DNA of 9,795 nt, from assembly GCA_002452295.1 (NCBI GenBank), contig DKEX01000124.1, forward strand, positions 1,803 through 11,597. The letters run 5' to 3'. Positions within the stretch are counted from its first letter, which is position 1, and each line of letters begins with the position of its first letter. The notes under the pieces were generated by a model that saw nothing but the letters and a program-made list of their open reading frames with translations, did not search any database and was not told the origin of the DNA. Made by a program: the position numbers and the translations under genes. Origin of the DNA: Firmicutes bacterium UBA6811. GTDB lineage: Bacteria; Bacillota; SHA-98; UBA4971. This document shows, in pieces, positions 9,251 through 9,795 of the stretch.

Positions 9251-9255
9251 GGAGG
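9251..9255 (+). promoter_or_regulatory. Candidate ribosome binding site of the transketolase C-terminal gene
   Basis: GGAGG, the strongest purine match in the gap, lies 11 bases before GTG 9267. That start gives a protein beginning (V/M)ADAPKKIATRAAYGK, close to where conserved split-transketolase C-terminal subunits begin. It competes with GAGG 9222-9225 before ATG 9237 and GAGG 9159-9162 before GTG 9171. Confidence 0.5.
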
Positions 9256-9266
9256 CGAAAGGTGCT

Positions 9267-9795
9267 GTGGCAGACGCACCGAAAAAGATAGCAACGCGCG
9301 CGGCATACGGCAAGGCCCTGGTGAAGCTGGGCGAGGCCAACCCCGACGTGGTGGTCCTCGATGCGGACCTTGCAAAGTCCACGAAGACCGACGAGTTTGC
9401 GGCGAGGTTTCCGGAGAGGTTCTTCGAGATGGGCATCGCCGAGGCAGACATGATGGGCACCGCGGCCGGCCTTGCGGCTTCGGGCAAGATCCCCTTCGCC
9501 AGCACGTTTGCGGTGTTTGCAGCGGGTCGGGCCTTTGACCAGGTGCGGCAGGTTATTGGATATCCGGGGCTCAACGTCAAGATCGGGGCGACCCACGGCG
9601 GAATCACCGTCGGCGAGGACGGGGCCTCGCACCAGTCCATTGAGGACGTGGCTCTTATGAGGGCCATCCCCGGGATGACGGTGATCGTGCCCGCCGATGC
9701 CGTGGAGGCAGAGAAGGCGGTGTTTGCGGCGGCCCGCCACAAGGGGCCGGTTTACATGCGCTTCGGGAGAAGCGGCGTGCCCGTGATATTCGACG
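9267..9795 (+). CDS. Transketolase, C-terminal subunit (3' partial)
   Basis: Pyrimidine-binding half of the split transketolase, partner of the gene just upstream. The frame is open to the window end, giving 176 complete codons from GTG 9267; the transketolase C-terminal domain lies beyond. Motifs: KKIATRAAYGKALVKLG (residues 6-22), VVVLDADLAKSTKT (28-41), FFEMGIAEADMMGTAAGLAA (52-71; the Glu of GIAE is the conserved catalytic acid that activates TPP), GKIPFASTFAVFAAGRAFDQ (73-92), KIGATHGGITVGEDGASHQS (103-122), IEDVALMRAIPGMTVIVPAD (123-142). GIAEADM replaces the more usual GIAEQNM. The start is uncertain: GTG 9267 (GGAGG, conserved N-terminus), ATG 9237 (10 residues longer) or GTG 9171 (32 residues longer, adding an Ala/Pro/Glu-rich stretch) are all in frame. 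I prefer 9267, with 9237 nearly as likely. Confidence 0.88.
   Translation, partial: MADAPKKIATRAAYGKALVKLGEANPDVVVLDADLAKSTKTDEFAARFPERFFEMGIAEADMMGTAAGLAASGKIPFASTFAVFAAGRAFDQVRQVIGYPGLNVKIGATHGGITVGEDGASHQSIEDVALMRAIPGMTVIVPADAVEAEKAVFAAARHKGPVYMRFGRSGVPVIFD

Noticed and set aside
7903..9375. 490-codon open frame on the - strand
   Set aside because: It covers the glycosyltransferase and transketolase genes in antisense, with an Arg/Pro-rich product typical of shadow frames.

Overview
The window is a GC-rich stretch (about two thirds G+C by eye). Eight genes are packed on the + strand with very short gaps, and I see no RNA genes, mobile elements, CRISPR arrays or opposite-strand genes that I can support. 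The gene set points to a high-GC member of the Bacillota (Firmicutes), possibly a clostridia-like or deep-branching lineage. The signs are secA directly followed by a frameshift-controlled prfB, a DUF2993 protein, a DUF5693 membrane protein, a CsaB-type pyruvyl transferase, a WecG/TagA glycosyltransferase, and a transketolase split into two genes. AGG is used often for Arg, and ATA for Ile is not avoided, despite the high GC. The exact taxon cannot be read from the sequence alone.

Layout. 1-2316: secA, missing its 5' end (Walker A region). 2322-3429: prfB (release factor 2), whose true reading needs a +1 shift at an in-frame UGA at 2391-2393; the resulting protein is 368 aa. 3483-4190: a secreted or membrane-anchored DUF2993 (LmeA-like) protein. 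4274-6340: a DUF5693 protein with an N-terminal anchor, a domain of about 330 residues probably outside the cell, and about nine further membrane segments. 6337-7455: csaB, overlapping the previous stop by ATGA. 7460-8254: a WecG/TagA/CpsF family (GT26) glycosyltransferase. 8260-9129: transketolase N-terminal subunit. About 9267 (or 9237, or 9171) to the window end: transketolase C-terminal subunit, cut by the window.

How the genes fit together. secA and prfB are housekeeping genes for protein export and translation termination. The middle block (DUF2993, DUF5693, csaB, WecG/TagA) reads as a cell-envelope module. WecG/TagA enzymes add N-acetylmannosamine to undecaprenyl-linked GlcNAc, and CsaB proteins add a pyruvate ketal to such polymers to create the ligand for SLH domains of S-layer proteins. 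The two DUF proteins are likely extracytoplasmic or membrane partners of that pathway, which is inference from gene order. The transketolase pair serves the non-oxidative pentose phosphate pathway and appears to be in the same transcription unit: only 5 bases separate it from the glycosyltransferase gene.

Points most worth a second look: the variant recoding site in prfB (UGAA rather than the usual UGAC), the uncharacterised DUF2993/DUF5693 pair beside csaB, and the transketolase junction. The junction has an imperfect 20-base direct repeat, an Ala/Pro/Glu-rich open frame and three alternative starts. No clearly new defence or mobile system is visible.
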